Positions 7,401 through 18,515 of a stretch of DNA of 35,133 nt are shown here, one piece after another. The stretch comes from an uncultured Collinsella sp. Lineage in GTDB: Bacteria > Actinomycetota > Coriobacteriia > Coriobacteriales > Coriobacteriaceae. Position 1 is the first letter of the stretch; each line of letters opens with the position of its first letter. Below the pieces are notes generated by a model. It saw only the letters and a list, made by a program, of their open reading frames with translations. It did no database searches and was not told where the DNA came from. The position numbers and the translations under genes are program-made. The stretch lies in assembly GCA_900547855.1 (NCBI GenBank), contig URIK01000005.1, forward strand, positions 1 to 35,133, read 5' to 3'.

Positions 7401-7455
7401 CTAGCCATCGGGGACGTTCTTAAATGACTAGTCGTTAAAGAACGTCGCAGGTGAC
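7401..7455. repeat. GGGGACGTTC-type palindromic repeat
   Basis: GACGTTCTT (7413-7421) and AAGAACGTC (7438-7446) are complementary around ACTAGT-containing sequence. CTAGCCATC and GGTGACTA form imperfect outer arms. Same subtype as part of 6822-6902. Confidence 0.75.
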
Positions 7456-7460
7456 TACCC

Positions 7461-7504
7461 AAAACAAAGGGTGGCCACGTGCGCCTTGGCGCCAATGACC
7501 ACCC
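7461..7504 (-). terminator. Terminator after purN
   Basis: GGGTGG (minus strand from 7504) pairs with CCACCC (7474-7469) around an inner GGCGCC-containing hairpin. It is followed by TTTGTTTT at 7468-7461. Confidence 0.85.
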
Positions 7505-7535
7505 TGACTACTCGGCTAAATTGTACTGTGCGCCG

Positions 7536-8237
7536 CTAGCCGCGAGGCGCGTCAATTGCGACCTTGCCGCTCTCCAGCACGTGGACGCGGCCGTCGGCGA
7601 GCATTTGCACGACCTCGGGATACAGCACGTGCTCAATCGCGTGGATGTGTTCCTCGAGCGTGTCGACATCCCAGCCCTCCTCAACAGCCAGCGCACGCTG
7701 GGCGATGATGGGACCGTTGTCGTAGATCTCGTTGGCAAAATGCACGGTCACGCCAGTTACCTTGACGCCGCGCGCAAAGGCATCGTCGATCGCATGCGCG
7801 CCGGTAAAGCTCGGCAGCAGTGCCGGATGCAAGTTGACCACGCGGTTGGGAAACGCCGCCAGCAGCGGCGTGTGCACCATGCGCATGTAACCGGCCATGA
7901 CCACATATTCGCAGCCGCGCTCGAGCAGCTCGTGCGCGATGATCTCGTCGGCGGCGATGGGGTCGGCGTAGACATCCTTGGACAGCGTAAGCGTCTGGAT
8001 GCCCGCGCGCTCAGCGCGCTGCAAACCCTTAGCCGAAGGACGGCTCGACACCACAAGCTCAATCGAAGCGTTGAGTTTGCCGGCAGCGATCAGATCGATC
8101 AGCGCCTGCAGGTTGGTACCCGAACCGCTGATGAGCACACCGGTCTTGAGCGGCTCGGCCGTATCGGTACCGGTCGGACGGGTATAGGGCACAAAATCCA
8201 GGCCCTCAGCAGCAGTCATCTGCTCGTTAGCGCTCAT
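7536..8237 (-). CDS. purN: Phosphoribosylglycinamide formyltransferase
   Basis: Transfers a formyl group from 10-formyl-THF to GAR to give FGAR in purine synthesis. The phosphate-binding LISGSGTNLQAL, the catalytic NLHPALLPSF (Asn and His) and the Asp in HFANEIYDNGPII are present. The protein is 233 residues with about 30 residues before the first strand, whereas E. coli PurN starts directly with that strand. Part of this extension may be untranslated: ATG 8237 overlaps the end of purM by 11 bases, and ATG 8219 is an alternative start. The overlap indicates translational coupling within purF-purM-purN. Confidence 0.95.
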   Translation of the reverse strand: MSANEQMTAAEGLDFVPYTRPTGTDTAEPLKTGVLISGSGTNLQALIDLIAAGKLNASIELVVSSRPSAKGLQRAERAGIQTLTLSKDVYADPIAADEIIAHELLERGCEYVVMAGYMRMVHTPLLAAFPNRVVNLHPALLPSFTGAHAIDDAFARGVKVTGVTVHFANEIYDNGPIIAQRALAVEEGWDVDTLEEHIHAIEHVLYPEVVQMLADGRVHVLESGKVAIDAPRG

Positions 8238-9330
8238 CGGAGTACACGACCTTACCGGAGCCCTCGACGCACTCGCCCACGCGGAACGGCTTCTCGCCCA
8301 GCGCGACCAGGGCCTCGGTCACGGCAGCCTCGTCCTCGGGGGCGACGATCAGGCACAGGCCAACGCCCATGTTGAAGGTCTTGCATGCCTCGTTGGGCGC
8401 GAGCTCGGCCTGGCGCGACACGTAGGTGATGACGGGCGGAACGTCCCAACCCATCTCGGCGCCGTTGCGGGTGACCACGGCGTCGACGTCGTCGGCAAGC
8501 GCGCGGTTGAGGTTCTCGGTAATACCGCCGCCAGTGATGTGGGCGATAGCGTGCACGTTGGCGCCACCGCGCAGCAGCTCCAGAATCGGCTTGACATAGA
8601 TGCGCGTGGGGGCCAACAGGGCGTCTGCCAGCGATACGCCGCCGAGTTCCTCGAGCGGACGGCTCAGCTCCTCGGCCTTAGCGGCGGCCTCGGGCGTGCC
8701 CGGCTTAATACCGTCGACGCCGATGACCTTGCGCACGAGCGAGTAGCCGTTGGAGTGCACGCCGGTGGAAGGCAAGCCAAGGATCACGTCGCCGGGGCGG
8801 ACGTTCGCGGGGTCGAGCATCTTGGGACGGTCGACGACGCCCACGGTAAATCCGGCAAGGTCGTAGTCGGCAGGAGCCATGACGCCGGGGTGCTCGGCCA
8901 TCTCGCCGCCCACGAGCGCGCAGCCCGAGAGCTTGCAGCCGTCGGCCACACCCTTGATGATCTTTGCCATGTGCTCGGCCTCGATGTGACCGATGGCAAC
9001 GTAGTCCAGGAAGAACAGCGGCTCGGCGCCCGAAGCCAAAATGTCGTTGACGCACATAGCAACCAGGTCCTGGCCCACCGTCTCGTGACGGTCCATAATC
9101 TGGGCGAGCACGAGCTTGGTGCCCACGCCGTCGGTACCGCTAATCAGAATCGGGTCTTCCATATCCTTAAGCGCGGCGGCCGAGAACAGACCACCGAAGC
9201 CGCCGATGCCGCCGATAACCTCGGGGCGATTGGTGTCCTTAACCATCTGCTTAATCGCGTCGACGGCACGGCCGCCCTCGGCGGTATCGACGCCGGCATC
9301 CTCATACGTCACATGCTTGCTGTCGCTCAT
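8227..9330 (-). CDS. purM: Phosphoribosylformylglycinamidine cyclo-ligase (AIR synthetase)
   Basis: Closes FGAM to AIR using ATP. The 367-residue length and motifs (YEDAGVDTAEGG, GIGGFGGLF, GTDGVGTKL, CVNDILASGAEP, LVGGEMAEHPG, GLPSTGVHSNGYSLVR, HITGGGITENLNR) match the family throughout. The start at 9330 is preceded by GAGAGGAAGG. The gene follows purF after 157 bases containing several hairpins and overlaps purN, so it is probably in the same transcript, possibly with attenuation or processing between purF and purM. Confidence 0.97.
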   Translation of the reverse strand: MSDSKHVTYEDAGVDTAEGGRAVDAIKQMVKDTNRPEVIGGIGGFGGLFSAAALKDMEDPILISGTDGVGTKLVLAQIMDRHETVGQDLVAMCVNDILASGAEPLFFLDYVAIGHIEAEHMAKIIKGVADGCKLSGCALVGGEMAEHPGVMAPADYDLAGFTVGVVDRPKMLDPANVRPGDVILGLPSTGVHSNGYSLVRKVIGVDGIKPGTPEAAAKAEELSRPLEELGGVSLADALLAPTRIYVKPILELLRGGANVHAIAHITGGGITENLNRALADDVDAVVTRNGAEMGWDVPPVITYVSRQAELAPNEACKTFNMGVGLCLIVAPEDEAAVTEALVALGEKPFRVGECVEGSGKVVYSDER

Positions 9331-9350
9331 CTGAGCCTTCCTCTCCCACT

Positions 9351-9489
9351 ACCGTGGCGCCGCGCGGGCGCCAAACGGTGCTCATAGTTGCGTTCATTTC
9401 GGCGCGCGCCATAACAACGCGCGCCACTCAATCAACAAAACAGCAGGTAAAACCTACCAAAATAAACCTATCCCCACATGGCAGGTTTT
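9351..9489 (-). promoter_or_regulatory. Three hairpins between purF and purM
   Basis: In transcript order there are three hairpins. The first is AAAACCTGCC / GGTAGGTTTT (9489-9480 / 9458-9449, one G-T pair), overlapping the purF stop and followed by a T-rich run. The second is GGCGCGC / GCGCGCC (9425-9419 / 9407-9401). The third is ACCGT..GGCGCC / GGCGCC..ACGGT (9379-9351). The first could act as a weak terminator or attenuator, reducing purM-purN relative to purF. Confidence 0.5.
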
Positions 9490-11158
9490 AGGCCTCACCG
9501 TGCTTCTCTTCCCAGCTGCGGTCGTCGTATTTCTCGACCACGGCGTCGTCATCAAAGTGCAACGGCTTGTCCAGGTTGCGGGGCTTAAAGCCCTCCATGA
9601 ACTTGTCGCGGCCAAAACTCTCGGGAATCGCCACGGGGTAGCGGCCGGTAAAGCACGCATCGCAGTAACCGCCCTTGGGCATGACCTTAAGCAGGCCCTC
9701 GACCGAAAGGAAGGCCAGCGAATCGGCGCCGATATACTCGCAAATCTCGTCGACCGTCTTGTTGGCGCTGATAAGCTGCGACTGCACGTCGGTATCGATA
9801 CCGTAGAAGCACGGCCAGATGACCTCGGGTGAGTTGATGCGGATATGAATCTCCTTGGCGCCAGCGTTGCGTAGCATCTTGACGAGCTGCACCATGGTGG
9901 TGCCGCGCACGATGGAGTCGTCGATGACGACCAGGCGCTTGCCCTCGATGTTGTCGCGCAGCGGGTTGAGTTTCATACGCACGCCCATGGCGCGCAACTC
10001 CTGCGTAGGCTCAATAAACGTACGGCCCACGTAGCGGTTCTTGATAAGGCCCTCGCCAAAGGGAATACCGCTCTCGTGCGAATACCCCTCCGCGGGCGGC
10101 AGGCCGGAATCGGGCACGCCGATGACCAGGTCGGCCTCGACGGGCTCCTCATGTGCCAGCTGACGGCCCATGTCGTAACGGCAGGCATAGACGCTCTTGC
10201 CGTTCATAATGGAGTCGGGGCGGGCAAAGTAGACCTGCTCAAAGATGCAGTTTGCGGGCTCTTCGGCGGCAGGCACGCCCTGCTCGGATACCAGACCCTC
10301 GGCGCTGATGCGCAAGATCTCGCCGGGACGGACGTCACGGACGTACTCGGCGCCCACGATGTCGAGTGCGCAGGTCTCGGAAGCAACGACCCAGCCGCCG
10401 GCGCGGGTGACATGGGTGGTGGCGTCGACCGTCGCGGCGCCGTCCTGCGACGGCAGCTGCGAAACGGATGCGGCATCGGCCTGGTCCAGACCCTCGTCCA
10501 CCAGCTTGCCCAGCACGAGCGGGCGAATGCCGTGCGGATCGCGGAATGCGTAGAGCGCCTGCTCGTTAATGAGCGTCATGGCGTAGCCGCCGCGCACGAG
10601 CTCCATGGTCTTGCGAATGCCCTCGCGCAGATGGCCTGTACGCTGGGTAAAGTAGCCGATAAGCTTGGTCGCGACCTCGGAATCCGAATTGGAGAGGAAC
10701 GGCACGCCCAGCTCGATCAGCTGGCGGCGCAGCTCGTCGGTGTTGACCAGAGTGCCGTTGTGAGCAAGCGCGATAATGACGCTGTTGATGGTAGAAAGAT
10801 GCGGCTGCGAGGCTTCCCAGCTCTTGGCACCGGCGGTGCCATAGCGCACGTGGCCCACGGCCAGCTGGCCGGAGAGCGTTGACAGGTCGGCGTTGGAGAA
10901 CACGCGATCGAGCAGTCCCAGGTCTTTGCGAACCATAACCGTGCCGCCATCACCCACGGCGATTCCCGCCGATTCCTGGCCGCGATGCTGCAGCGCGCGC
11001 AGACCAAAGTACGTCAGTCGAGCCACATCGCGATCGGGTGCCCACACACCAAAAATGCCGCATTCCTCATGCAGCTGGTCGGAGTCCGGATCATACGTCG
11101 ACATGGTCTTCACCTGTCCCGCGGCACGCTCGGCCGCGCGGATGGTTTCTTGAGACAT
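9488..11158 (-). CDS. purF: Amidophosphoribosyltransferase
   Basis: First committed step of purine synthesis: PRPP plus glutamine to phosphoribosylamine. The catalytic Cys is C33 in EECGIFGVW, implying a 32-residue propeptide (14 if ATG 11104 is used). The PRPP loop is VVIDDSIVRGTT. Cysteines in NCIFEQ, PCFYGID and YCDACFTG match the four [4Fe-4S] ligands of the B. subtilis-type enzyme. At 556 residues it is long; an insertion of about 30 residues (near 215-250, with SVSQLPSQDGAATVD) precedes VVASETCALD and is absent from the B. subtilis enzyme as I recall it. The start at 11158 has GAGGGG upstream. Confidence 0.97.
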   Translation of the reverse strand: MSQETIRAAERAAGQVKTMSTYDPDSDQLHEECGIFGVWAPDRDVARLTYFGLRALQHRGQESAGIAVGDGGTVMVRKDLGLLDRVFSNADLSTLSGQLAVGHVRYGTAGAKSWEASQPHLSTINSVIIALAHNGTLVNTDELRRQLIELGVPFLSNSDSEVATKLIGYFTQRTGHLREGIRKTMELVRGGYAMTLINEQALYAFRDPHGIRPLVLGKLVDEGLDQADAASVSQLPSQDGAATVDATTHVTRAGGWVVASETCALDIVGAEYVRDVRPGEILRISAEGLVSEQGVPAAEEPANCIFEQVYFARPDSIMNGKSVYACRYDMGRQLAHEEPVEADLVIGVPDSGLPPAEGYSHESGIPFGEGLIKNRYVGRTFIEPTQELRAMGVRMKLNPLRDNIEGKRLVVIDDSIVRGTTMVQLVKMLRNAGAKEIHIRINSPEVIWPCFYGIDTDVQSQLISANKTVDEICEYIGADSLAFLSVEGLLKVMPKGGYCDACFTGRYPVAIPESFGRDKFMEGFKPRNLDKPLHFDDDAVVEKYDDRSWEEKHGEA

Positions 11159-11199
11159 GGCATCCCCTCAGAGCCTCGTTATTTGGCGTTACCTGCCCT

Positions 11200-11205
11200 A
11201 TTATA
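11200..11205 (-). promoter_or_regulatory. Candidate -10 element of the purF promoter
   Basis: A perfect TATAAT on the minus strand lies 42 bases upstream of the purF start. No convincing -35 at 16-18 bases; the sequence just upstream (TGCG) is close to an extended -10. Confidence 0.5.
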
Positions 11206-11452
11206 CGCACGGCAAGACAAGCACTCCCGCGCATGAACAGCGCTTTTTAAAAGCCCACCGAGCTTATAATCCGTTTTGCAGCCAAACATTTTATTGGGCA
11301 ACCGCCTCGGGGCCGACGATCCCGCATACTTCCGTTGCGACGTGTCTCGCCCGCCGTTGGGGCTTGCATTGTTGCAATTGGGACGTTCGTCCTGTCTTTT
11401 GGCAGGTCGGCGGCGTATCCTTGTACCTACAGCAAAACGAGAAAGGTTATGT

Positions 11453-12682
11453 ATGGATCGAAACGAACTCGACCCCAGCGTCCCCAGCGCCACGGAGGTC
11501 AAGAAGATCCCCCTCATCATTAAGGTGTACGCCGTCCTGTGCATCCTGTCCGGCGTGGGCACGCTCCCTTCGGTCGGCGCCTTTATGTGGCAGGTCATCA
11601 CCGCGCTCATCAACGGCAACGCCGCCGCCAAGCTCGGCGACAACACGCTCGTCGCGGTCGGCCTTATCGTCGCCGGCATCATGCTCTCTGCGGCAAGCGC
11701 CGTCATCCTGATCATCTTTGGCCTGGACCTTATCAAGAACCAGCGTCGCAATGCCGCCCGTCTGTCCTATATCCTTATCGCGTTTACCGTCGTCGAGCTT
11801 TTGGTTGACGTGATGCTCCAGGGCATCGGGCCCTTCTTGCTGCGCCCTGCCATCCAGCTCGGCATCCTCGTCGCACTTTCGGCCACCGTCGACCCCACGC
11901 TGCGCCAGGAGCGCGAGCTGCAGCGCCGCCTGCAGGAGATGCTCGACCGCGACGCCGCCGCCGAGGGCATGCTCGGGCGCGATGAAACCGGCGAAGGCTA
12001 CATCAAGCTCAACTACTTCAACCTGTTCTGGGTATTCTTTGTCTGCTGCATACTCGGCCTGGTCCTGGAGGATATCTGGCATATGACCGTCAACGATCCG
12101 GGTGTCTACCAGGACCGCGCCGGTATGCTGTTTGGCCCCTTCAGCCCCATCTACGGCTTTGGTGCCGTGCTCATGACCATGGTGCTCAACCGCTTCTATA
12201 AAAAGAACCCCATCATCATTTTCCTGGTGAGCGCCCTGCTCGGCGCCAGCTTTGAGGTGTTCGTGGGCTGGTTTATGCAGACCGCGTTTGGCGTGGTCTC
12301 GTGGAGCTACTCGCACATAACGCTGTTCGGTATGCCCGACCCGCTCGTGGTCCTCACGGGCGGACGCACCTGCACGGGCTTCGCCTGTCTGTGGGGCCTG
12401 GGCGGCCTCATCTGGATCAAGCTGCTGCTGCCGAGGCTGCTCAAGCTCATCAATATGATTCCCTGGAAGAGCCGCTACTCGGCTACCGTCATCTTCACCA
12501 TCATTATGCTGGTCGATGGCGTTATGACGCTGCAGTCGCTCGATTATTGGTATCAGCGCGTCAACGGCACGGAACCGGATATTCCCGTTGCGCAGTTCTA
12601 CGGCAAGTATTTCGATAATGACTTTATGGAGAATCGCTTCCAGAGCATGACCATGAGCCCCAAGGATGCAACGCGCGTGTAG
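11453..12682 (+). CDS. CmpB-type putative ABC-transporter membrane protein
   Basis: A 409-residue membrane protein. The N-terminal part (about 20-150) has three or four hydrophobic segments and is followed by a charged linker (LRQERELQRRLQEMLDRDAA). The C-terminal half (about 185-350) resembles the ABC_trans_CmpB family: GLVLEDIWHMTVN, AGMLFGPFSPIYGFGAVLM, LLGASFEVFVGWFMQ and GRTCTGFACLWGLGG. The family is named as an ABC transporter component but its function is not established. The start at 11453 has GAGAAAGG upstream; the upstream frame extension has no ribosome-binding site. The gene is divergent from purF and ends at a strong terminator. A TATAAT at 11265-11270 could be a -10 with a long leader. 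Confidence 0.82.
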   Translation: MDRNELDPSVPSATEVKKIPLIIKVYAVLCILSGVGTLPSVGAFMWQVITALINGNAAAKLGDNTLVAVGLIVAGIMLSAASAVILIIFGLDLIKNQRRNAARLSYILIAFTVVELLVDVMLQGIGPFLLRPAIQLGILVALSATVDPTLRQERELQRRLQEMLDRDAAAEGMLGRDETGEGYIKLNYFNLFWVFFVCCILGLVLEDIWHMTVNDPGVYQDRAGMLFGPFSPIYGFGAVLMTMVLNRFYKKNPIIIFLVSALLGASFEVFVGWFMQTAFGVVSWSYSHITLFGMPDPLVVLTGGRTCTGFACLWGLGGLIWIKLLLPRLLKLINMIPWKSRYSATVIFTIIMLVDGVMTLQSLDYWYQRVNGTEPDIPVAQFYGKYFDNDFMENRFQSMTMSPKDATRV

Positions 12683-12703
12683 CGCTCACCGCGCCCAAAA
12701 CGC

Positions 12704-12742
12704 AAAATGCCCGCCGGTATCACACGTACCGGCGGGCATTTT
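12704..12742. terminator. Bidirectional terminator between convergent genes
   Basis: A 16-bp perfect stem AAAATGCCCGCCGGTA (12704-12719) / 12727-12742 with a 7-base loop. T runs lie on both strands, serving the plus-strand CmpB gene and the minus-strand MoaE-like gene. Confidence 0.92.
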
Positions 12743-12772
12743 TATAAACGAGCCTTCTATCGACGCAAACCT

Positions 12773-13189
12773 CTACGCCTCGCGCTCGACCTCACTCACA
12801 CATTCGTTCTTGATGGTGCCAACGAGCGCCTGCAGCGCATCGACCACGTGCGGGCGAATGTCCCCGCCAATGAGCACGAGCATGATGTCGTCGCCTACGG
12901 CAAGCTCGCCGCTTGCCAGCCACACGCGCACATAGCCGATACCCGGCATCGCGCGCGTGGCCTCGATAGCAGCCTGCACCTTCTGAGCATCGAAGCCGAA
13001 CACCATGCCGCCCACCTTGTGGCCCGGCGCCACGCCATCGGTCTCGACACCGCGCGCCTCGGCCTTGGGCGTCGCGCGCACCACACCGTTATGTGTCAGA
13101 TACATACCGCACGCAGGTGCCGACGAATCGGCCTTGGCCTCGCGCAGCCAAGCATCAACCGAAGGCATCGTTTTGCCATTCTCGAGCAT
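12773..13189 (-). CDS. MoaE-like (molybdopterin synthase large subunit-like) protein
   Basis: A 138-residue protein with the overall plan of MoaE. ACGMYLTHNGVVR stands where the family has the G-x-x-x-F-x-G-x-VR segment. GMVFGFDAQKVQAAIEATRAM follows, then VWLASGELAVGDDIMLVLIGG and a C-terminal ALQALVGTIKNECVSEVE. The canonical HR of the HRxGxLxVGE motif and the terminal PIWKxE are replaced (WLASGELAVGD, NECVSEVE), so catalytic activity in molybdopterin synthesis is doubtful. No other moa genes are nearby. AAGGGAG favours ATG 13189 over the adjacent ATG 13192. It is downstream of the sortase gene, 64 bases away. Confidence 0.6.
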   Translation of the reverse strand: MLENGKTMPSVDAWLREAKADSSAPACGMYLTHNGVVRATPKAEARGVETDGVAPGHKVGGMVFGFDAQKVQAAIEATRAMPGIGYVRVWLASGELAVGDDIMLVLIGGDIRPHVVDALQALVGTIKNECVSEVEREA

Positions 13190-13256
13190 CATTTCTCCCT
13201 TACCGTCGTCGAGTAGCCAATTTGGAACGGGGCTTTTTTAGCTACTCTCGAACAAC

Positions 13257-14255
13257 TTATTCCTCGACCGGCGTGAGCACCATGACGGCACGCGTGTTGC
13301 TCAGCGATAACGAACGACAGGTCACAAGCGTTACGACCTTGGTTGCCGAAGCAGCACGATCAGTGGCATCGCTCGCCACGGCAGAGGCACCGTCGAGCAT
13401 CTCGGACAGGTAGTTCTTGAGCCCGTCGTCGCCCTCAAAATTGGTCGTGCGCGCCTTGGCATACGTGTCCTCGACCACCTTGGTCGCCAGCGGACGCAGC
13501 TTATAGGTGGCGTCGCGCGTGATGTAATACACGTACTCTATGCTGTCGAACGTCGCCTGATCGGTCGTATCCGAGATCACATTGAACATCGATCCGTCGT
13601 TCATGTGGTGACCATAGATCGTAGTCTGCTGATCCACCATGCCGGGCGCATTGTCCTCGTAATCCAAGAAGATGGCACCCGATGCGTTGGACGTGCCATC
13701 GAACAACGTGTTGAGGTACTTGGAGTTATCAGTAGCCTGCACGACGGGATAGTTAATGTTGGTGCCCGGTGCGTAAATCCAACCGACGACCTCGGGATTT
13801 GTCTGGGCAAGGGCATTAAAGTCGATAACCGGCACGCCGCTGGCGTCCTTAGCGGGCGCATATTGCTCTTCGATCTTTTGGTACGACTCGCCCGCCTGCT
13901 TGTAACCGATCTGCGCATTGATAAAGATGGCAGCGGCGGCAACAATCAGGCCGATACCGATGATGATGAGCAGAATGGGAATAATGGAGCGGCGCTTTTT
14001 GCGCGGCGGCTCGGTGTAATCCGACGGCGCGGCATGCGATGAAGACCGGGGCGGCTTCTTAGCGGTGCTATAAGACGAAGGGCGATACGCAGCCGGCGTA
14101 TCCTGACGGCGATGGGACGTCGGCGTTACAGAACGCGGCGCGCGCGGCTGCTGAGGAGAGGATGTCCGACCCTGCTGCGCCGCATGGGCAGCACCCGGCT
14201 TCGACGGATCGGGAATCTGAGAAGCCTTGAATCGTTTTCCCTGATAGTCGGACAT
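13257..14255 (-). CDS. Class B sortase
   Basis: A 332-residue transpeptidase. Residues 1-88 are a Pro/Ser/Arg-rich cytoplasmic stretch, unusually long, ending in RKKRR. One transmembrane helix follows (about 91-113), then the extracellular sortase domain with the catalytic pair H216 (TTIYGHHM) and C313 (TLVTC) and R322 (NTRAVMV). The insertion between His and Cys (about 225-300) is typical of class B. It would anchor proteins to peptidoglycan or act on pili; no substrate gene is adjacent, and the pilin at 34368 is about 20 kb away. The start has AAGGAGAG upstream. GAGTAGC / GCTACTC arms (13211-13217 / 13241-13247) just downstream form a hairpin without a clear T run. Confidence 0.93.
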   Translation of the reverse strand: MSDYQGKRFKASQIPDPSKPGAAHAAQQGRTSSPQQPRAPRSVTPTSHRRQDTPAAYRPSSYSTAKKPPRSSSHAAPSDYTEPPRKKRRSIIPILLIIIGIGLIVAAAAIFINAQIGYKQAGESYQKIEEQYAPAKDASGVPVIDFNALAQTNPEVVGWIYAPGTNINYPVVQATDNSKYLNTLFDGTSNASGAIFLDYEDNAPGMVDQQTTIYGHHMNDGSMFNVISDTTDQATFDSIEYVYYITRDATYKLRPLATKVVEDTYAKARTTNFEGDDGLKNYLSEMLDGASAVASDATDRAASATKVVTLVTCRSLSLSNTRAVMVLTPVEE

Positions 14256-14290
14256 GGCTCTCCTTATACTGCGGTGAAACGGCGGAACGC

Positions 14291-14755
14291 CTAGGCGTCG
14301 GCCATCTCCTGCTTCATCTTCTCGATAACCTTGCGATACTCGGGGTCGCAGGCGCCTAGAATCTGTGTAGCGTAGATGGCGGCATTCTTGGCGCCATTGA
14401 TGGCAACGCAGGCCACGGGCACACCCGAAGGCATCTGCACCATCGACAGCAGCGAATCCATACCGCCCAGGTCACTTGTCTTCATAGGCACGCCGATAAC
14501 CGGCAGCGGCGTAAAGGCAGCCACGACACCACCCAGGTGAGCAGCCTTGCCGGCGGCGGCGATAATCACTTTGATACCGCGATCGGCAGCAGTCGAGGCC
14601 CACTCGTGGACCTTCGCCGGCGTGCGGTGTGCGCTCGCAATGACGAGCTCATAGGGCACACCAAGCGCCTCGAGCTCGGCGGTGCAGCCTTCCATAACGC
14701 CCAGATCGGACTTGGAACCCATGATGATCCCGACAACCGGCTTTTGATCTACCAT
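14291..14755 (-). CDS. purE: N5-carboxyaminoimidazole ribonucleotide mutase
   Basis: A 154-residue class I PurE that converts N5-CAIR to CAIR. Motifs GIIMGSKSDLGVM, IASAHRTP, AAAGKAAHLGGVVAA and GVPMKT are all present. The frame opens at TTG 14761, but AGGAGG with nine bases spacing supports ATG 14755 (MVDQKPVV). No purK is in the window. A TATACT on the minus strand at 14824-14819 is a possible -10; the sequence 17 bases before it lies in a long hairpin and is not -35 like. Confidence 0.96.
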   Translation of the reverse strand: MVDQKPVVGIIMGSKSDLGVMEGCTAELEALGVPYELVIASAHRTPAKVHEWASTAADRGIKVIIAAAGKAAHLGGVVAAFTPLPVIGVPMKTSDLGGMDSLLSMVQMPSGVPVACVAINGAKNAAIYATQILGACDPEYRKVIEKMKQEMADA

Positions 14756-14841
14756 AAACAAAGACCTCCTGTTGAGAGCGGTGACGCGGCGGATCCGCGA
14801 CCCTTAACTACTGAGAGTAGTATAGCTGCTCCCGTCCCTGC

Positions 14842-14945
14842 GGTCCCCGGGTGCCCCGCGTCGGGCTGGGTTTTTATCTTCGCTCCCCTTGCTTCGCAAA
14901 GTCGCTCAGACAATAAACCCAGCCCGCCGCGGGGCACCCGGGGAC
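14842..14945. repeat. Long GC-rich inverted repeat with GAGCGAC loop
   Basis: GGTCCCCGGGTGCCCCGCG and following bases (14842-14876) pair almost perfectly with 14913-14945; the arms end in GGGTTT/AAACCC. The minus-strand loop reads TGAGCGACTTTGC...GGAGCGA. A similar loop occurs in the hairpin at 15097-15187. The core GGGTGCCCCGC also forms the terminator stem at 34218-34256. Confidence 0.85.
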
Positions 14946-14987
14946 CTACCGGGAATTGCCATGACATACGTTGGCTGAAATATTAAC

Positions 14988-15023
14988 GTGGGATCCGCCG
15001 TTCGAACGAACGGCGGATCCCAC
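14988..15023. repeat. Perfect 17-bp palindrome with nested outer arms
   Basis: GTGGGATCCGCCGTTCG (14988-15004) / 15007-15023 with a 2-base loop. Outer arms GGCTGAA (14973-14979) and TTCAGCC (15036-15042) are also complementary. T-rich sequence follows on the plus strand only after eight bases, so terminator function is uncertain. Confidence 0.85.
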
Positions 15024-15067
15024 ACTCACTTTTTATTCAGCCCTAGTCATCGCGCAAAGCCCCTTTG

Positions 15068-15199
15068 GCAGCACACGGTGCAACCGAGTCACCGCAGGCC
15101 GGGGCGGGAGGGGCCGAGTTTCCTCCTGAGCGACTCTGCTTGCAGCCGGAGCGAAAGGGGGAAATCTCGGCCCCTCCCGCCCCGGCCGGACAGGTCACA

Positions 15200-15215
<16 letters not shown>
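15068..15215. repeat. Composite hairpin at the 3' end of carB
   Basis: The inner stem is 22 bp perfect (GGCCGGGGCGGGAGGGGCCGAG, in two parts GGCCGGGGCGG and GAGGGGCCGAG; 15097-15118 / 15166-15187). The outer stem GCAGCACACGGTG (15068-15080) pairs with 15203-15215, which are the last codons of carB. The loop carries CTGAGCGACT and GGAGCG. It could protect or terminate the carB transcript. Confidence 0.85.
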
Positions 15216-18514
<3,299 letters not shown>

Positions 18515-18515
18515 G

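Noticed and set aside
11360..11450. Promoter directly before the CmpB gene (TTGCAT/TTGCAA strings)
   Set aside because: No -10-like hexamer at valid spacing.
11179..11751. 190-codon minus-strand open frame upstream of purF
   Set aside because: Overlaps the CmpB gene start in antisense and the purF promoter region; no ribosome-binding site or motifs.
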